Positions 31,508 through 40,949 are shown, counted from the stretch's first letter. The stretch is 42,584 bases of DNA from Clostridia bacterium (GCA_017517135.1 JAFXAK010000037.1:1-42584); one strand, 5' to 3'. Translations and numbers: made by a program. The notes: generated by a model not told the origin, from the letters alone.

Positions 31508-31852
31508 ATGGATATTAAAAAAGAACTCACAAAGGGCAGCAGTGCAATGCTGGTTTTATCCGTTCTCGAAAAAGAGGATTTGTACGGATATATGATAATC
31601 AAAAGAATTGCACAGAAAAGCGAGGATGTTTTTTCTTTCAAGGAGGGCACACTCTATCCTATTCTTCACAATTTTGAAAGCAACGGCTATGTGAAATCCT
31701 ATACCGTTGAGGTGGAGTCAAGAAAGAGAAAATATTATAAAATCACAAAAAAAGGTATAAAGGCACTTAACGAGGCAAGAAAAGAGTGGGAAGCTTATAC
31801 TATGGCTGTAAGAAAGGTGATAGATGTAAATCCTGTTGCAGCATTAGTATAA
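31508..31852 (+). CDS. PadR-family transcriptional regulator
   Basis: The 114-residue winged-helix protein has the PadR signature: GSSAMLVLSVLEKEDLYGYMIIKRI, FKEGTLYPILHNFESNGYVKSYTVE and SRKRKYYKITKKG. Its start is the ATG at 31508 after ATAGGAGGAA. A longer in-frame extension to 31373 runs through the promoter and operator and is rejected. PadR proteins of this short type typically repress their own operon, here including the following HAAS membrane protein. The palindromes at 31459-31496 are the likely binding sites. The inducer is unknown. Confidence 0.93.
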   Translation: MDIKKELTKGSSAMLVLSVLEKEDLYGYMIIKRIAQKSEDVFSFKEGTLYPILHNFESNGYVKSYTVEVESRKRKYYKITKKGIKALNEARKEWEAYTMAVRKVIDVNPVAALV

Positions 31853-31886
31853 AACCCGCAAGTAAGCTTTATGCGGAGGTGATTAT

Positions 31887-33371
31887 ATGGACAGAATTTC
31901 TCAGTTTGTTGATTCATTTATACCGAAAAATCTTCCTAAAGAAAGAAAACAAATGCTCAGATATGAGCTTGAAGACCATATTTTTGAAAAAACCGCATTT
32001 TATGAGGAAATAGGCTATACCCGAGAGCAAAGCATTGAAAAGGCTATAGAGGAATTCGGAGAAGGTGAGGAAATGAAAAAGCATATTTTCAATGAATTTG
32101 AAGAGCTTTATGCCGAAAGAGATATTTTCGGAGTGTTTGCCTTTATAATAATTGCTTTTATGAATTATCTGTGCTGGCCGCTTGATACATGGGTAACATC
32201 GGCAGACTTTAACAGAGATCCTGATGTTTTCGGTACTGCAGTAAGTCTTGGAATGATTTTTGTTGTGCTTGCAATGATTGTTTTTGCAAGGATAAAAAAA
32301 TACCGCAAGATGCTTTTTGCTATAGGCTTTGCGAACATACTTGTTGCAGTCTGCGTTTTAGTCAGCTTCTATCCTCAGATGGCGGCATATGCCATGACAT
32401 ATAATTTTATTTATCTTGTTGATAACTACACTCCATTTTTGCTCGGAAATCTGATTGCTAATGCATATGAAGGCTTTTTAATCGGTGTTTTATGGTTTGG
32501 CTCTCTGCTGATTCCTGCAATATATGCTGTTGTTATGTCTTTCCTGTTAAAAAAGGGCAAGGCAAAGGCTGTGAAAAATCCGAAGAAAAAAGCAGCACTT
32601 TTCTGTTCAGTGTATCTCTCAATTGCCGTTGTGAGCTGTATTTTACAGCCTGTGGGACAGCAGTATGCCGATGATTATCCCGTGTGGTTTTCTCCGTACA
32701 CACTTTATATTTCCGAAATGCCCGAGGAAATATTTTCAAAGCTGTATCCGGGAATGAGTGAAGAGAGTGCCAACGAGGTGCTTTATTCTTACGGCTATCA
32801 GAATCTGGAGGACTACAGAGCCTCTCTTGATTGGGTTGCAAAAAAGCAGTTTGATGCGAATGTAAAAGAATTTGATTTTCTTGACGGCTACACAATATGG
32901 TTCCTGCCCGATGTATACATACCGGGAGAAGGCTTTGTTGGTGTTAAATCCGAAAACGGCACGGTAACGGGCGTGGGTATAGGAAATCTCAACAACAGAA
33001 TGTATGACGCAGATGATTATAATTCCTTCGGTTACTCGGAAATAGAATTCAATCACGATATTGAAGCAATGACAGAAAGCTTCAGAGCATTGCAAAAGGG
33101 TGCAGATGAAGCCGATGTAATAAACATTTTTACTCAGCTTCACGGGCAGATATATGCCAAGCGTTTATATATTGAAAACGGAGAAGCAGTAAGCTATTAC
33201 CGCATTTATTTTTACGGTGTGGTAAATCCCGAAATGAAGCATTATTTAGATAAATATGACTCAAGGTATATTGAGCTTACCTTCAAGGGCGGTAATCTTA
33301 TAAAGGGAAATCTTTATTCAGAAAGAAATCAGGACGGGGAAAGCATTGTTTCGGTTGAGTATGTAAAATAA
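31887..33371 (+). CDS. HAAS/permease-prefix domain membrane protein
   Basis: Residues about 1-75 form the cytoplasmic helical prefix domain often found with PadR (LPKERKQMLRYELEDHIFEKTAFYEEIGYTREQSIEKAIEEFG). Five or so membrane helices follow (about 80-260). The remaining 230 residues are extracytoplasmic, with two segments resembling small BamE-like units (LYPGMSEESANEVLYSYGYQNL and LQKGADEADVINIFTQLHG). The ATG follows GGAGGTG and lies 34 bp after padR, in the same operon. HAAS-PadR pairs are thought to transmit envelope signals, but the output here is unknown. Confidence 0.84.
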   Translation: MDRISQFVDSFIPKNLPKERKQMLRYELEDHIFEKTAFYEEIGYTREQSIEKAIEEFGEGEEMKKHIFNEFEELYAERDIFGVFAFIIIAFMNYLCWPLDTWVTSADFNRDPDVFGTAVSLGMIFVVLAMIVFARIKKYRKMLFAIGFANILVAVCVLVSFYPQMAAYAMTYNFIYLVDNYTPFLLGNLIANAYEGFLIGVLWFGSLLIPAIYAVVMSFLLKKGKAKAVKNPKKKAALFCSVYLSIAVVSCILQPVGQQYADDYPVWFSPYTLYISEMPEEIFSKLYPGMSEESANEVLYSYGYQNLEDYRASLDWVAKKQFDANVKEFDFLDGYTIWFLPDVYIPGEGFVGVKSENGTVTGVGIGNLNNRMYDADDYNSFGYSEIEFNHDIEAMTESFRALQKGADEADVINIFTQLHGQIYAKRLYIENGEAVSYYRIYFYGVVNPEMKHYLDKYDSRYIELTFKGGNLIKGNLYSERNQDGESIVSVEYVK

Positions 33372-33389
33372 ACATAGGAGGCGGCAGAA

Positions 33390-33725
33390 ATGAAAAAAAA
33401 TATGCTTGTTAAGGTAAAAAACACAGTATGCGGTATCACGGCTGTCTGGGCAGGAATAGCGCTCGTTGAATATATTGTTGTTCTTCTGCCGTTTCTGTTT
33501 CCGGGAATTTTATTTGACTTTTTTGCTTTTTTTGGTGTTTTTCTGATTTACGGTGTTTATGGCGTGCCTGCTTGCTTTTTCCTTTCGTTATTGCTTATTC
33601 GGGCAGTCAGAAAAAAATACAAAAATGAGGATACGGCAAAAAGACTGAATATCGTAACCGTTGTATTATCCGTAGCAGTCATAGCAATTACTTTTCTGAC
33701 AGATTTAAATTCACGGCTACAGTAA
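33390..33725 (+). CDS. Small membrane protein in the padR operon
   Basis: This 111-residue product has three predicted membrane helices (about 13-32, 37-60 and 85-105) and short basic loops. I do not recognise the family. It starts with an ATG after GGAGGC, 18 bp past the HAAS gene, so it is probably the third gene of the PadR operon. A weak hairpin follows at 33802. Confidence 0.72.
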   Translation: MKKNMLVKVKNTVCGITAVWAGIALVEYIVVLLPFLFPGILFDFFAFFGVFLIYGVYGVPACFFLSLLLIRAVRKKYKNEDTAKRLNIVTVVLSVAVIAITFLTDLNSRLQ

Positions 33726-33801
33726 GAGAAGAAGAGATTTGCGTTTTCGGTAGCATTGATGTTTTCGTCATAGTAGAGAACTGAACATTGCGGTAAAAAA
33801 G

Positions 33802-33832
33802 GGGATTGTATCATTGATACGGTCCCGATTTT
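33802..33832 (+). terminator. Weak terminator of the padR operon
   Basis: GTATC, ATT and GATAC form a small stem extended by GGGA/TCCC outside it, and GATTTTTA follows. Confidence 0.5.
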
Positions 33833-33846
33833 TATATAAAAATATA

Positions 33847-33875
33847 TTGATAATGTATCTGTACAGTATTATAAT
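33847..33875 (+). promoter_or_regulatory. Promoter of the PnuC-like to M50-like gene run
   Basis: TTGATA (33847-33852), 17-bp spacer, perfect TATAAT (33870-33875), 30 bp upstream of the start codon. Confidence 0.75.
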
Positions 33876-33905
33876 AGCCTTATTGTTAATACGGAGATAA
33901 GGAAA

Positions 33906-34562
33906 ATGAAGGATAAGAAAAAAATTATAATTATAGCCGTTACGGGAATAGCAATACTCGTTGCGGGAATTTTGTGCAAACAGCATTTCCTTTTGATGGT
34001 GCCTTTGTTTATATCTCTGTTTGTTATGGCTTTTCAGTCCGAAGCAAACCGTTTCGGAGCTTTGGCGGGTGCTGTAAATTCTCTTATATACACTGGAGCC
34101 TATATTTATATGGGTGTTTATGCGTCTGCAGCCTCTGCTGTGCTGTTCAGTTTTCCTATGCAGCTTATGACTTTTTTCAACTGGCGGAAGAATGCATATA
34201 AAAGTACGGTTGTTTTCAAGAGTATGTCAAGAAAAATGCGTATACTTTCTTTTTCGGGCTTTCTTATTTTGTGGGCAGTGCTTTCACTTGTCTTTATACA
34301 TCTCGATTATGAATATGCCGTGTTGGACAGCGGTTCATTTCTCCTCGGCTTTATAGTTCCCGTGCTTACACTGCTTGCCTACATCGAATACACCTATCTC
34401 TGGCTTGTTCAGGCGGTGCTGAGTACCCTGCTGAGTGTACAGATGGTAATAGTTGATTACCGACAGACAACATATCTTATATATTCAATATACTGCTTCT
34501 ACTGCATAATCTGCGCATTTATAAATGTACGCAGATTTTACAAGGAGCAACAGACAGTTTAA
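33906..34562 (+). CDS. PnuC-like nicotinamide-type transporter
   Basis: The 218-residue product has seven predicted membrane helices. The segment QLMTFFNWRKNAYKSTVVFKSMS and the later IEYTYLWLVQAVLSTLLSVQM resemble PnuC family members, which import nicotinamide riboside or related vitamins. The match is by topology and local similarity only, and the conserved PnuC tryptophan motifs are incomplete. The ATG follows GGAGATAAGGA. It is the first of five genes (to 39468) with no clear internal terminator. Confidence 0.6.
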   Translation: MKDKKKIIIIAVTGIAILVAGILCKQHFLLMVPLFISLFVMAFQSEANRFGALAGAVNSLIYTGAYIYMGVYASAASAVLFSFPMQLMTFFNWRKNAYKSTVVFKSMSRKMRILSFSGFLILWAVLSLVFIHLDYEYAVLDSGSFLLGFIVPVLTLLAYIEYTYLWLVQAVLSTLLSVQMVIVDYRQTTYLIYSIYCFYCIICAFINVRRFYKEQQTV

Positions 34563-34586
34563 AATATTATCATGGAGAAATCGGTT

Positions 34587-35846
34587 ATGAAATACAATCT
34601 TGTTGTTGTGGGCGGAGGTCTTTCGGGAGTTGCGTCTGCAGTAAGTGCGGCTCGTGAGGGACTTAAGGTTTTGCTTGTTGAAAAATCAGGTTGTCTTGGC
34701 GGAGCAATTTCAAATTGTCTCGTTTATCCTTTTATGCCTTATTGGACAAAGATTCCCGATAGTGAAAATCCGAATAACAAAAAGTATCTTTCTCAGGGAA
34801 TTTTCAAGGAAATGAAGCAAAGGCACGACAAATATGTTTCCGATTGCAAGGATCATGAGTTTAATTCGGAATATTTTAAAATAGTTCTTGATGACATGAC
34901 AACCGAAAGCGGTGTAGATGTGCTTTTTCACAGTGTTGTTTATGATGTAAAAACTGAGGGTAAGCAGATAATCGAAGTAGATATAATCGCAAAAAGTCAG
35001 CATATAACGGTACAGTCGGATTTTTTTATTGATGCAACGGGAGACGGTGATTTATTTTATCTTGCAGGATGTGATTTCCAACTCGGCAGAGACTGTGATG
35101 GGCTTTGTCAGCCTATGACCACATGCTTCAGAATGAGCGGTGTTGACCTTAATGTGTTCACCGATGAAAGACCGTATTTGCAGAAGCTTTACAAAGAGAA
35201 ACAAGCCAAAGGAGAAATTTTGAATCCGAGAGAAAATATCCTTGTTTTTTTTGGTGTCGGTGAAGATGTTTTACATTTCAATTCCACCAGAGTTGTTAAA
35301 CTTGATCCCACAAATCCTTTTGATGTAAGCCGTGCTGAGGTTATTGCCCGCCGTCAGGTACACGAGCTTGTAAGCTTCTTGAGAGAAAATTCAAAAGCTT
35401 TTGATGAGAGTGCGCTTATATCAATAGCTGTTAATATTGGTATCCGAGAAAGCCGTAAGCTCAAAGGAGTTCATATTCTTACTGCTGATGAAATTATAAA
35501 CTGTACACGATTCGAAGATTCGGTTGCACTCGGTAACTACGATATAGATATACATAACCCCTCCGGCACAGGCACGAGCCACAGATATTTTGAGGACGGT
35601 GAATACTACACCATTCCGTACCGTTCTCTTTTACCCAAGGAGTTTGAAAATCTGCTTGTTGCAGGTCGCTGTATTTCTGCAACGCATGAAGCACAAGCCT
35701 CCGTCAGAATAATGCCTATCTGTTGCTGTCTCGGTGAAGCGGCAGGCACAGCTGTGGCTATTGCTTTCGCTTCACAGACAAATGCTCATGGCGTTGATAT
35801 AAAGAGTTTGCAGAAAAAGCTGATTGAAAACGGCGCGGTGTTATAA
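34587..35846 (+). CDS. FAD-dependent oxidoreductase
   Basis: The 419-residue product starts with a dinucleotide-binding fold (YNLVVVGGGLSGVASAVSAAREGLKVLLVEKSGCLGG), followed by FFIDATGDGDLFYLAGCDF and a C-terminal FAD segment ending LLVAGRCISATHEAQASVRIMPICCCLGEAAGTAVAIA. This is the FAD_oxidored-type group found in Clostridia, often next to sugar-metabolism genes. The ATG at 34587 is preferred over 34572 because the only ribosome binding site (GGAGA, 34574-34578) lies between them at a normal distance. It sits 24 bp after the PnuC-like gene. The substrate is unknown. Confidence 0.86.
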   Translation: MKYNLVVVGGGLSGVASAVSAAREGLKVLLVEKSGCLGGAISNCLVYPFMPYWTKIPDSENPNNKKYLSQGIFKEMKQRHDKYVSDCKDHEFNSEYFKIVLDDMTTESGVDVLFHSVVYDVKTEGKQIIEVDIIAKSQHITVQSDFFIDATGDGDLFYLAGCDFQLGRDCDGLCQPMTTCFRMSGVDLNVFTDERPYLQKLYKEKQAKGEILNPRENILVFFGVGEDVLHFNSTRVVKLDPTNPFDVSRAEVIARRQVHELVSFLRENSKAFDESALISIAVNIGIRESRKLKGVHILTADEIINCTRFEDSVALGNYDIDIHNPSGTGTSHRYFEDGEYYTIPYRSLLPKEFENLLVAGRCISATHEAQASVRIMPICCCLGEAAGTAVAIAFASQTNAHGVDIKSLQKKLIENGAVL

Positions 35847-35874
35847 TAATATTTTAAATTCAGAGGTGTTTTTT

Positions 35875-37380
35875 ATGTTCAATAAACGAGGTGCAGGTGT
35901 TATTATGCACATAAGCTCTGTTCCGTCACAGTACGGTATAGGTGTGTTCGATAAAAACTGCTTTGATTTTGCAGATAAGCTTGCCGAGATGAAATTTTCA
36001 TACTGGCAGGTGCTGCCCTTTAATCCTGTTGATGAGGCAAATTCTCCGTATTGCTCTGCATCGGCTTTTGCAGGAAATATTCTTTTCATTGATCCCATGG
36101 GACTTGTTAAAATGGGACTCTGTACAGAGGATGAGGCAAAAACGAATGTATATGACGGCTCACCCTATACAGCCGATTTCGATTTTGCGAAAAAGACAAG
36201 ACTTTCGCTTCTCAAAACTGCGTTTGCAAGAATTGACGCGTCCCTTGCACAGAAGATAAAGGAATTTGAAGCCGAAAACAAATGGCTTACGGATTTTTCC
36301 CGCTTTATGGCGATAAAGGAAGCCAACGGCTTCACCCCCTGGTGGGAATGGGATGAGGAATTTGCCCGTTATGACCTTTTCAAGAGGCTTCACAAGCACG
36401 ATTTTGAGGAGCGTTCTGCGTTCTGGAAATTCTGTCAGTATGTATTCTTCACACAGTGGAATGAGGTAAAGGCTTACGCTAACTCCAAGGGAATAAAGAT
36501 AATAGGCGATATGCCCATATATGTTGCTATGGACAGCGTTGATGTGTGGGCAAACTTACCTATGTTCCTTATAGACGATAAGAAATTGAAGCCCGAAAAG
36601 GTTGCAGGGGTACCGCCCGACTATTTCAGCGAGGACGGACAGCTCTGGGGCAATCCCATATACGATTGGGACTATATGGAGAAGGACGGCTACAAATGGT
36701 GGCTTTCAAGAATCGGCAATGCGCTGAATGTTTATGATGTTGTGAGAATAGACCATTTCAGAGCCTTTGCAAGCTACTGGGAAATTCCTGCTTCTTCCGA
36801 TACCGCAAAAAAGGGCGAATGGAAGCCCGGCCCCGGTATGAAGCTTTTCAGAAAGGTATTCAGAAAGTTCCCCGATGCTCCCATTATCGCGGAAGACCTC
36901 GGTGTTTTCGGTGAGGATGTTGTTCAGCTTCTTGCAGACACCAATTTCCCCGGAATGAAGGTTGTTCAGTTCGGCTTTGATCCCGACGGAGATTCCTCTC
37001 ATATGCCCCATAATGCACAGAAAAATTCAGTAAACTATGTGGGTACTCACGATAACAACACTATTCTCGGCTGGTTGTGGGAAGCAAGCGAGAGAGAACG
37101 CCGCTTTGCTCTCGACTATGTAGGCTTTGAGGGAGATAACTGGGGAGACGGCGGATATTATTCAAAGAGCTGCCGCAAGGTTATAGAGGCTGTATGGCGT
37201 TCTTCGTCCGATACGGCAATTATTGCATTTCAGGATATGTGCGGCTTCGGCTCGGATGCGAGAATGAACATCCCCGGAGTGCCCGAGAAAAACTGGCGAT
37301 ACAGAACAACTGCCGAAACAATAAATCAGATGGATTGGCAGTATTTCAGAAAGATAAACGAGCTGTTCAGACGCGCATAA
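35875..37380 (+). CDS. malQ: 4-alpha-glucanotransferase (amylomaltase), GH77
   Basis: MalQ transfers alpha-1,4-glucan segments between maltodextrins in the cytoplasm. The 501-residue length and motifs agree with GH77: GIGVFDKNCFDFADKL near the N-terminus, PYCSASAFAGN, VRIDHFRAFASYWEIP with nucleophile D293, IIAEDLG with E340, and GTHDNNT with D393. The ATG follows CAGAGGTG. The start at 35824 is rejected because it lies within the preceding gene. It is third in the 33906-39468 run. Confidence 0.95.
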   Translation: MFNKRGAGVIMHISSVPSQYGIGVFDKNCFDFADKLAEMKFSYWQVLPFNPVDEANSPYCSASAFAGNILFIDPMGLVKMGLCTEDEAKTNVYDGSPYTADFDFAKKTRLSLLKTAFARIDASLAQKIKEFEAENKWLTDFSRFMAIKEANGFTPWWEWDEEFARYDLFKRLHKHDFEERSAFWKFCQYVFFTQWNEVKAYANSKGIKIIGDMPIYVAMDSVDVWANLPMFLIDDKKLKPEKVAGVPPDYFSEDGQLWGNPIYDWDYMEKDGYKWWLSRIGNALNVYDVVRIDHFRAFASYWEIPASSDTAKKGEWKPGPGMKLFRKVFRKFPDAPIIAEDLGVFGEDVVQLLADTNFPGMKVVQFGFDPDGDSSHMPHNAQKNSVNYVGTHDNNTILGWLWEASERERRFALDYVGFEGDNWGDGGYYSKSCRKVIEAVWRSSSDTAIIAFQDMCGFGSDARMNIPGVPEKNWRYRTTAETINQMDWQYFRKINELFRRA

Positions 37381-37447
37381 ATTATCAGTTGTATGCCGGA
37401 CAGAAATCTGTTATGCTTTAAATGTATTAAAATCAGGGAGGCTTATT

Positions 37448-38305
37448 ATGTGTTCTGTTATAACTAAAGTTACATCCTTTTTTACATCAATTATTCTTTG
37501 TATCTGCTCATTTCTTAATGTACCCTGGTTCGCTATGGGACAGAAGGTTGACCTCGATAAATTTACTCTTACCTTCAGCGATGAATTTGAGGGAGAGCTT
37601 GACCGCAGCGTGTGGTCGGGACATTATCAGTACGGCAACACAAGTGAAGCCAGAAAGGGCAGCTACTGGAATCAGTATCTTGCATATACCGAAGACGGAA
37701 ATCTTGTTATTCCCGTAACATATCTTGAGGACGGTTTTGGCGGCAAGGGTGCAGGCTGGTACTCTGCCGGTATCGATACCGATTCGGATTCTCCCAACGG
37801 CTTCAGTCAGAAATACGGATATTTTGAATGCCGCTGTATTCTTCCTGAAGGAGCAGACATCTGGAGTGCCTTCTGGCTTATGAATGACGGTGTTTATGTT
37901 GCAGACGGCTCAGGTCAGGACGGCACGGAAATAGACATCTTTGAAAGTGACTGCTACGGAGATACCTTTGAAAACTGCGTAACCTCAAATCTTCATTTTG
38001 ACGGCTACGGGGATGCTCATCAGAAGCTCGGTGCAAAGGCATTCTACACAGGTAATAATCCTTATGAGGAATACAACACCTACGGTCTTGAGTGGAACGA
38101 AAACGAATATATTTTCTATATCAACGGTGTTGAAACCTTCCGTACAGACTTCGGCGGTGTAAGTCAGAATGAAGAATATCTCATTCTCTCCGTTGAAATG
38201 CGTGGCGAAAACGGTGTTCCCTCCGAAAGAGCAAACACCGCGGCAGACGAAACAGAGTTTATTGTTGACTATGTAAGGGTTTATCAGTATAACGATAAAG
38301 TATAA
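37448..38305 (+). CDS. Secreted GH16 beta-glucanase-like protein
   Basis: The 285-residue product has an N-terminal hydrophobic signal or anchor (about 8-27, ending FLNVPWFAMG). The GH16 catalytic motif is GTEIDIFES with E161 (nucleophile), D163 and E166 (acid/base). Nearby are YFECRCILPEGADIWSAFWLMND and NTYGLEWNENEYIFYINGVE. GH16 enzymes cleave beta-1,3- or mixed beta-glucans, and related ones galactans. The exact specificity is not visible. No cell-wall sorting or binding domain is attached. The ATG follows CAGGGAGG. It is the fourth gene of the run, after malQ. Confidence 0.9.
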   Translation: MCSVITKVTSFFTSIILCICSFLNVPWFAMGQKVDLDKFTLTFSDEFEGELDRSVWSGHYQYGNTSEARKGSYWNQYLAYTEDGNLVIPVTYLEDGFGGKGAGWYSAGIDTDSDSPNGFSQKYGYFECRCILPEGADIWSAFWLMNDGVYVADGSGQDGTEIDIFESDCYGDTFENCVTSNLHFDGYGDAHQKLGAKAFYTGNNPYEEYNTYGLEWNENEYIFYINGVETFRTDFGGVSQNEEYLILSVEMRGENGVPSERANTAADETEFIVDYVRVYQYNDKV

Positions 38306-38328
38306 TAGAAAACCCTAAGGAGATAGAA

Positions 38329-39468
38329 ATGAACCAAGGAAAGAAAAAGAAAAAAATAGTCTGGCAACAGTACATAGGCTTTGCATTTATGATGCTTGTA
38401 GGTGTAATTTGCGGTATCGTTATAGCTTCTTATCTTGATAAGTTCACAGCAGAAACACCGTCGCACCAAAAACTTATCTCTTTTGCAGGACTGCTACTCG
38501 GTATGTATGCTGCGTTGTTTTTTCATCTGATCGTTCATGAAGCAGGACATCTTGTGTTTGGTCTGCTGACGGGATATGAGTTCTGTTCTTTCCGTATAGC
38601 CTCTTTTATGTGGTTGAAAGAAAACGGAAAACTCAAATTGAAGCGTCTTACTATGGTTGGAACAGGCGGTCAATGTCTTATGTCTCCGCCCGATATTAAG
38701 GACGGCAAAATGCCGCTTGTGTTATATAACCTCGGAGGTTCATTTATCAATATCATTCTCGGTGTTTTGTTCTTGGCAGGTCATCTGCTTTGTTCAGATA
38801 TTCCGTTCCTTTCACCGCTTCTTCTTATATTTGCTGTAGCAGGATTTATGATCGCTATAATGAACGGCATACCGATGCGTATGGGAACAGTTGACAATGA
38901 CGGCTACAACGCCTTTGCATTATCGAAAAATAAAGAAGCGGTTGAAGCCTTTTGGGTTCAGCTTAAGGTTGCTGAGCAAGGTTCAAAGGGGGTTCGTATC
39001 AAGGATATGCCTTCTGAGTGGTTTGCAGTACCGACTGATGAAGCTATGAAAAACAGTATGGTTGCAACCCGTTGTGTGTTTACATGTAACAGACTTATGG
39101 ATGAGGGAAAGTTTGAGGAAGCAGATGCACTTATGGCACACCTGCTTGAAATTGACAGCGGAATTGTTGGCTTGCACCGCAATCTTATGATATGCGACAG
39201 AATTTATGTTGAATTGATTAAAGAAAACCGCAGTGATGTAATTGCAGATATGATGACCAAAGAGCAAAAGAAATTTATGAAAGCAATGAAACGGTTTCCG
39301 TCTGTGCTGCGTGTGCAATATGCTCTTGCGTTACTTTTTGAAAAGGATACCGCAAAGGCAGAAAAGATAAAAAACGAGTTTGAAAATATTGCAAGAACCT
39401 ATCCGTATTCAACGGATATTGAATCCGAGAGAGAATTAATAAAGATTGCAGAAGAAAAAACAGTTTAA
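38329..39468 (+). CDS. M50-like membrane metalloprotease homologue
   Basis: The 379-residue product has about five membrane helices in the first 190 residues. The zinc motif HEAGH (H70, E71, H74) is within a helix (FHLIVHEAGHLVFG), and a later MGTVDNDGYNAF segment resembles the family's second metal-ligand loop (DG). The C-terminal half (200-379) is soluble, helical and TPR-like. M50 proteases cleave substrates within the membrane. Whether this one is active is not known. The ATG follows AAGGAGATAG. It is the last gene of the run, ended by a terminator. Confidence 0.8.
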   Translation: MNQGKKKKKIVWQQYIGFAFMMLVGVICGIVIASYLDKFTAETPSHQKLISFAGLLLGMYAALFFHLIVHEAGHLVFGLLTGYEFCSFRIASFMWLKENGKLKLKRLTMVGTGGQCLMSPPDIKDGKMPLVLYNLGGSFINIILGVLFLAGHLLCSDIPFLSPLLLIFAVAGFMIAIMNGIPMRMGTVDNDGYNAFALSKNKEAVEAFWVQLKVAEQGSKGVRIKDMPSEWFAVPTDEAMKNSMVATRCVFTCNRLMDEGKFEEADALMAHLLEIDSGIVGLHRNLMICDRIYVELIKENRSDVIADMMTKEQKKFMKAMKRFPSVLRVQYALALLFEKDTAKAEKIKNEFENIARTYPYSTDIESERELIKIAEEKTV

Positions 39469-39474
39469 AAGCAG

Positions 39475-39515
39475 AAATGGTGCAGCTCCTTTTTAGAGGT
39501 TGCACCATTTTTATA
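39475..39515 (+). terminator. Terminator of the PnuC-like to M50-like gene run
   Basis: AAATGGTGCA (39475-39484) and TGCACCATTT (39501-39510) form a perfect 10-bp stem, followed by TTATAT. It lies between convergent genes. Confidence 0.82.
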
Positions 39516-39557
39516 TAAAAACCGTTTTTTGAATGTACTGCAGATAAAGCCGTTTTT

Positions 39558-40829
39558 TTATTTAAGTGATTCAATATATGCTTTTATCTGTTCCTCGGTC
39601 GGCTTGTAGTCGGGGTTGGAGCAGCAGGGGAGGTCGGGCTTTTTACCGTTTGTGCCGTAGGGCAAATCGGGTACATTATCACCGAAAATAAAATATGGTG
39701 TATGTCTGTCATTTTCATACTTTAGTCTGTCTTCCTCTCTTGTCATATCGGGGATATCGTAAGGAATACCGCCGTTCAGGATTGAACGGTGAGAGAGTAT
39801 TGCAACGCTTGACATATTTACTGCGGAATAAATGTCGTAAGGATGCTCGGGCTGTTTGTGTTCTCTGATACAGTCAAGGAACATTCTCGCAATTATAAAG
39901 TCACCGCCGCCGTGTCCGCTGTTGACAATAAGCTCTTCGTCCTTATCGTTCCATTCGGGAGTGTAAAGATTTTCTGTTTCCTTTCCCTCGGGAACGGACC
40001 ACTCACTGTAGCGGAGCATAATTTTGTTGTCCATACCGCGCAGATTTTCAATCTGTCCTTCGGTGCCGCAAACACGGTAAGAGTTGTGATGTGCACCGAA
40101 GCCCGCACAGCCTGTCACTCTGAAAACAGAGCCGTCGTCATTAAGCGTTGTTATAATAGCAGCTCTGTCACCCACATGTCTTGCGGTTGCCTTTTCTTCC
40201 AAGGGTGCATAAACGGGGAGTGCACTCACTCTTTTCGGTGTTGCACCCGTTGCCCACATAATGGGAGCAAGTGAGTGGGTTATATAGTATGAACGGGGAT
40301 TGAAATTTCTCCAATGGTCAACGAAATAAATATAGTCCTTGTTGAATTCGGTGTTGTCGGGGCAAACAGGATGGTTGTATTCGCCCTCTGCATAAAGAAT
40401 CTTGCCGAGCGTTCTGCCGTCACACACTCTTTTTATCTCACGGTTGAAAATCATCTGCGGATAGTTTTCGGCAAGCATATAAATTGAATTGCTCTTTTCA
40501 AATGCTCTTACAAGCTCAACACCCTCTGCTAAAGTACCGTTGCTGATACACTCGCTGAAAACATGAATTCCCTTTTCGAAGCATTTTATCGCATAGGGTG
40601 CATGCTCATTGAAGAAGTTTGCAAGCACAACGGCATCCATATCCTCTTCAATAAAGTCATCAAAATTATCAAAGCCTTTAACATTTTCACCAAGTGCTTC
40701 AATACCTTTATTTCTGCGCTCTTCAATAAAGTCACAAAGAGCCACAATTTCACAGCCGAGAAGCATAAGATTTTCTGCAATGTCAATACCGCGTCCGGCA
40801 CCGAATATACCAATTCTGATTTTTTCCAT
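39558..40829 (-). CDS. Gfo/Idh/MocA-like protein without the EKP lysine
   Basis: The 423-residue product has an N-terminal NAD(P)-binding fold (IRIGIFGAGRGIDIAENLMLLGCEIVALCDF) and a C-terminal substrate domain. Where family members read EKP with the catalytic lysine, this one has SECISNGTLAEG, so the lysine is missing. VDHWRNFNPRSYYITHSLAPIMWATG retains a histidine. Several bacterial relatives act on glycosides or as non-classical dehydrogenases. The catalytic role here is uncertain. The ATG at 40829 follows AGGAGG. A longer in-frame extension to 41066 crosses the divergent promoter region and is rejected. Confidence 0.86.
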   Translation of the reverse strand: MEKIRIGIFGAGRGIDIAENLMLLGCEIVALCDFIEERRNKGIEALGENVKGFDNFDDFIEEDMDAVVLANFFNEHAPYAIKCFEKGIHVFSECISNGTLAEGVELVRAFEKSNSIYMLAENYPQMIFNREIKRVCDGRTLGKILYAEGEYNHPVCPDNTEFNKDYIYFVDHWRNFNPRSYYITHSLAPIMWATGATPKRVSALPVYAPLEEKATARHVGDRAAIITTLNDDGSVFRVTGCAGFGAHHNSYRVCGTEGQIENLRGMDNKIMLRYSEWSVPEGKETENLYTPEWNDKDEELIVNSGHGGGDFIIARMFLDCIREHKQPEHPYDIYSAVNMSSVAILSHRSILNGGIPYDIPDMTREEDRLKYENDRHTPYFIFGDNVPDLPYGTNGKKPDLPCCSNPDYKPTEEQIKAYIESLK

Positions 40830-40860
40830 AAGGCTGAGCCTCCTATTTACTTTTTTCTTA

Positions 40861-40889
40861 ATTTTAGCAGATAGAAATTGAGTTATCAA
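40861..40889 (-). promoter_or_regulatory. Promoter of the Gfo/Idh/MocA-like gene
   Basis: On the minus strand TTGATA (40884-40889) and TAAAAT (40861-40866) are 17 bp apart, 32 bp before the start codon. Confidence 0.65.
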
Positions 40890-40949
40890 CAAAAAAATCT
40901 TGATATTATCCGTCTTTTGTTGTACTGTTAAATAAACGGAGGCGATATT

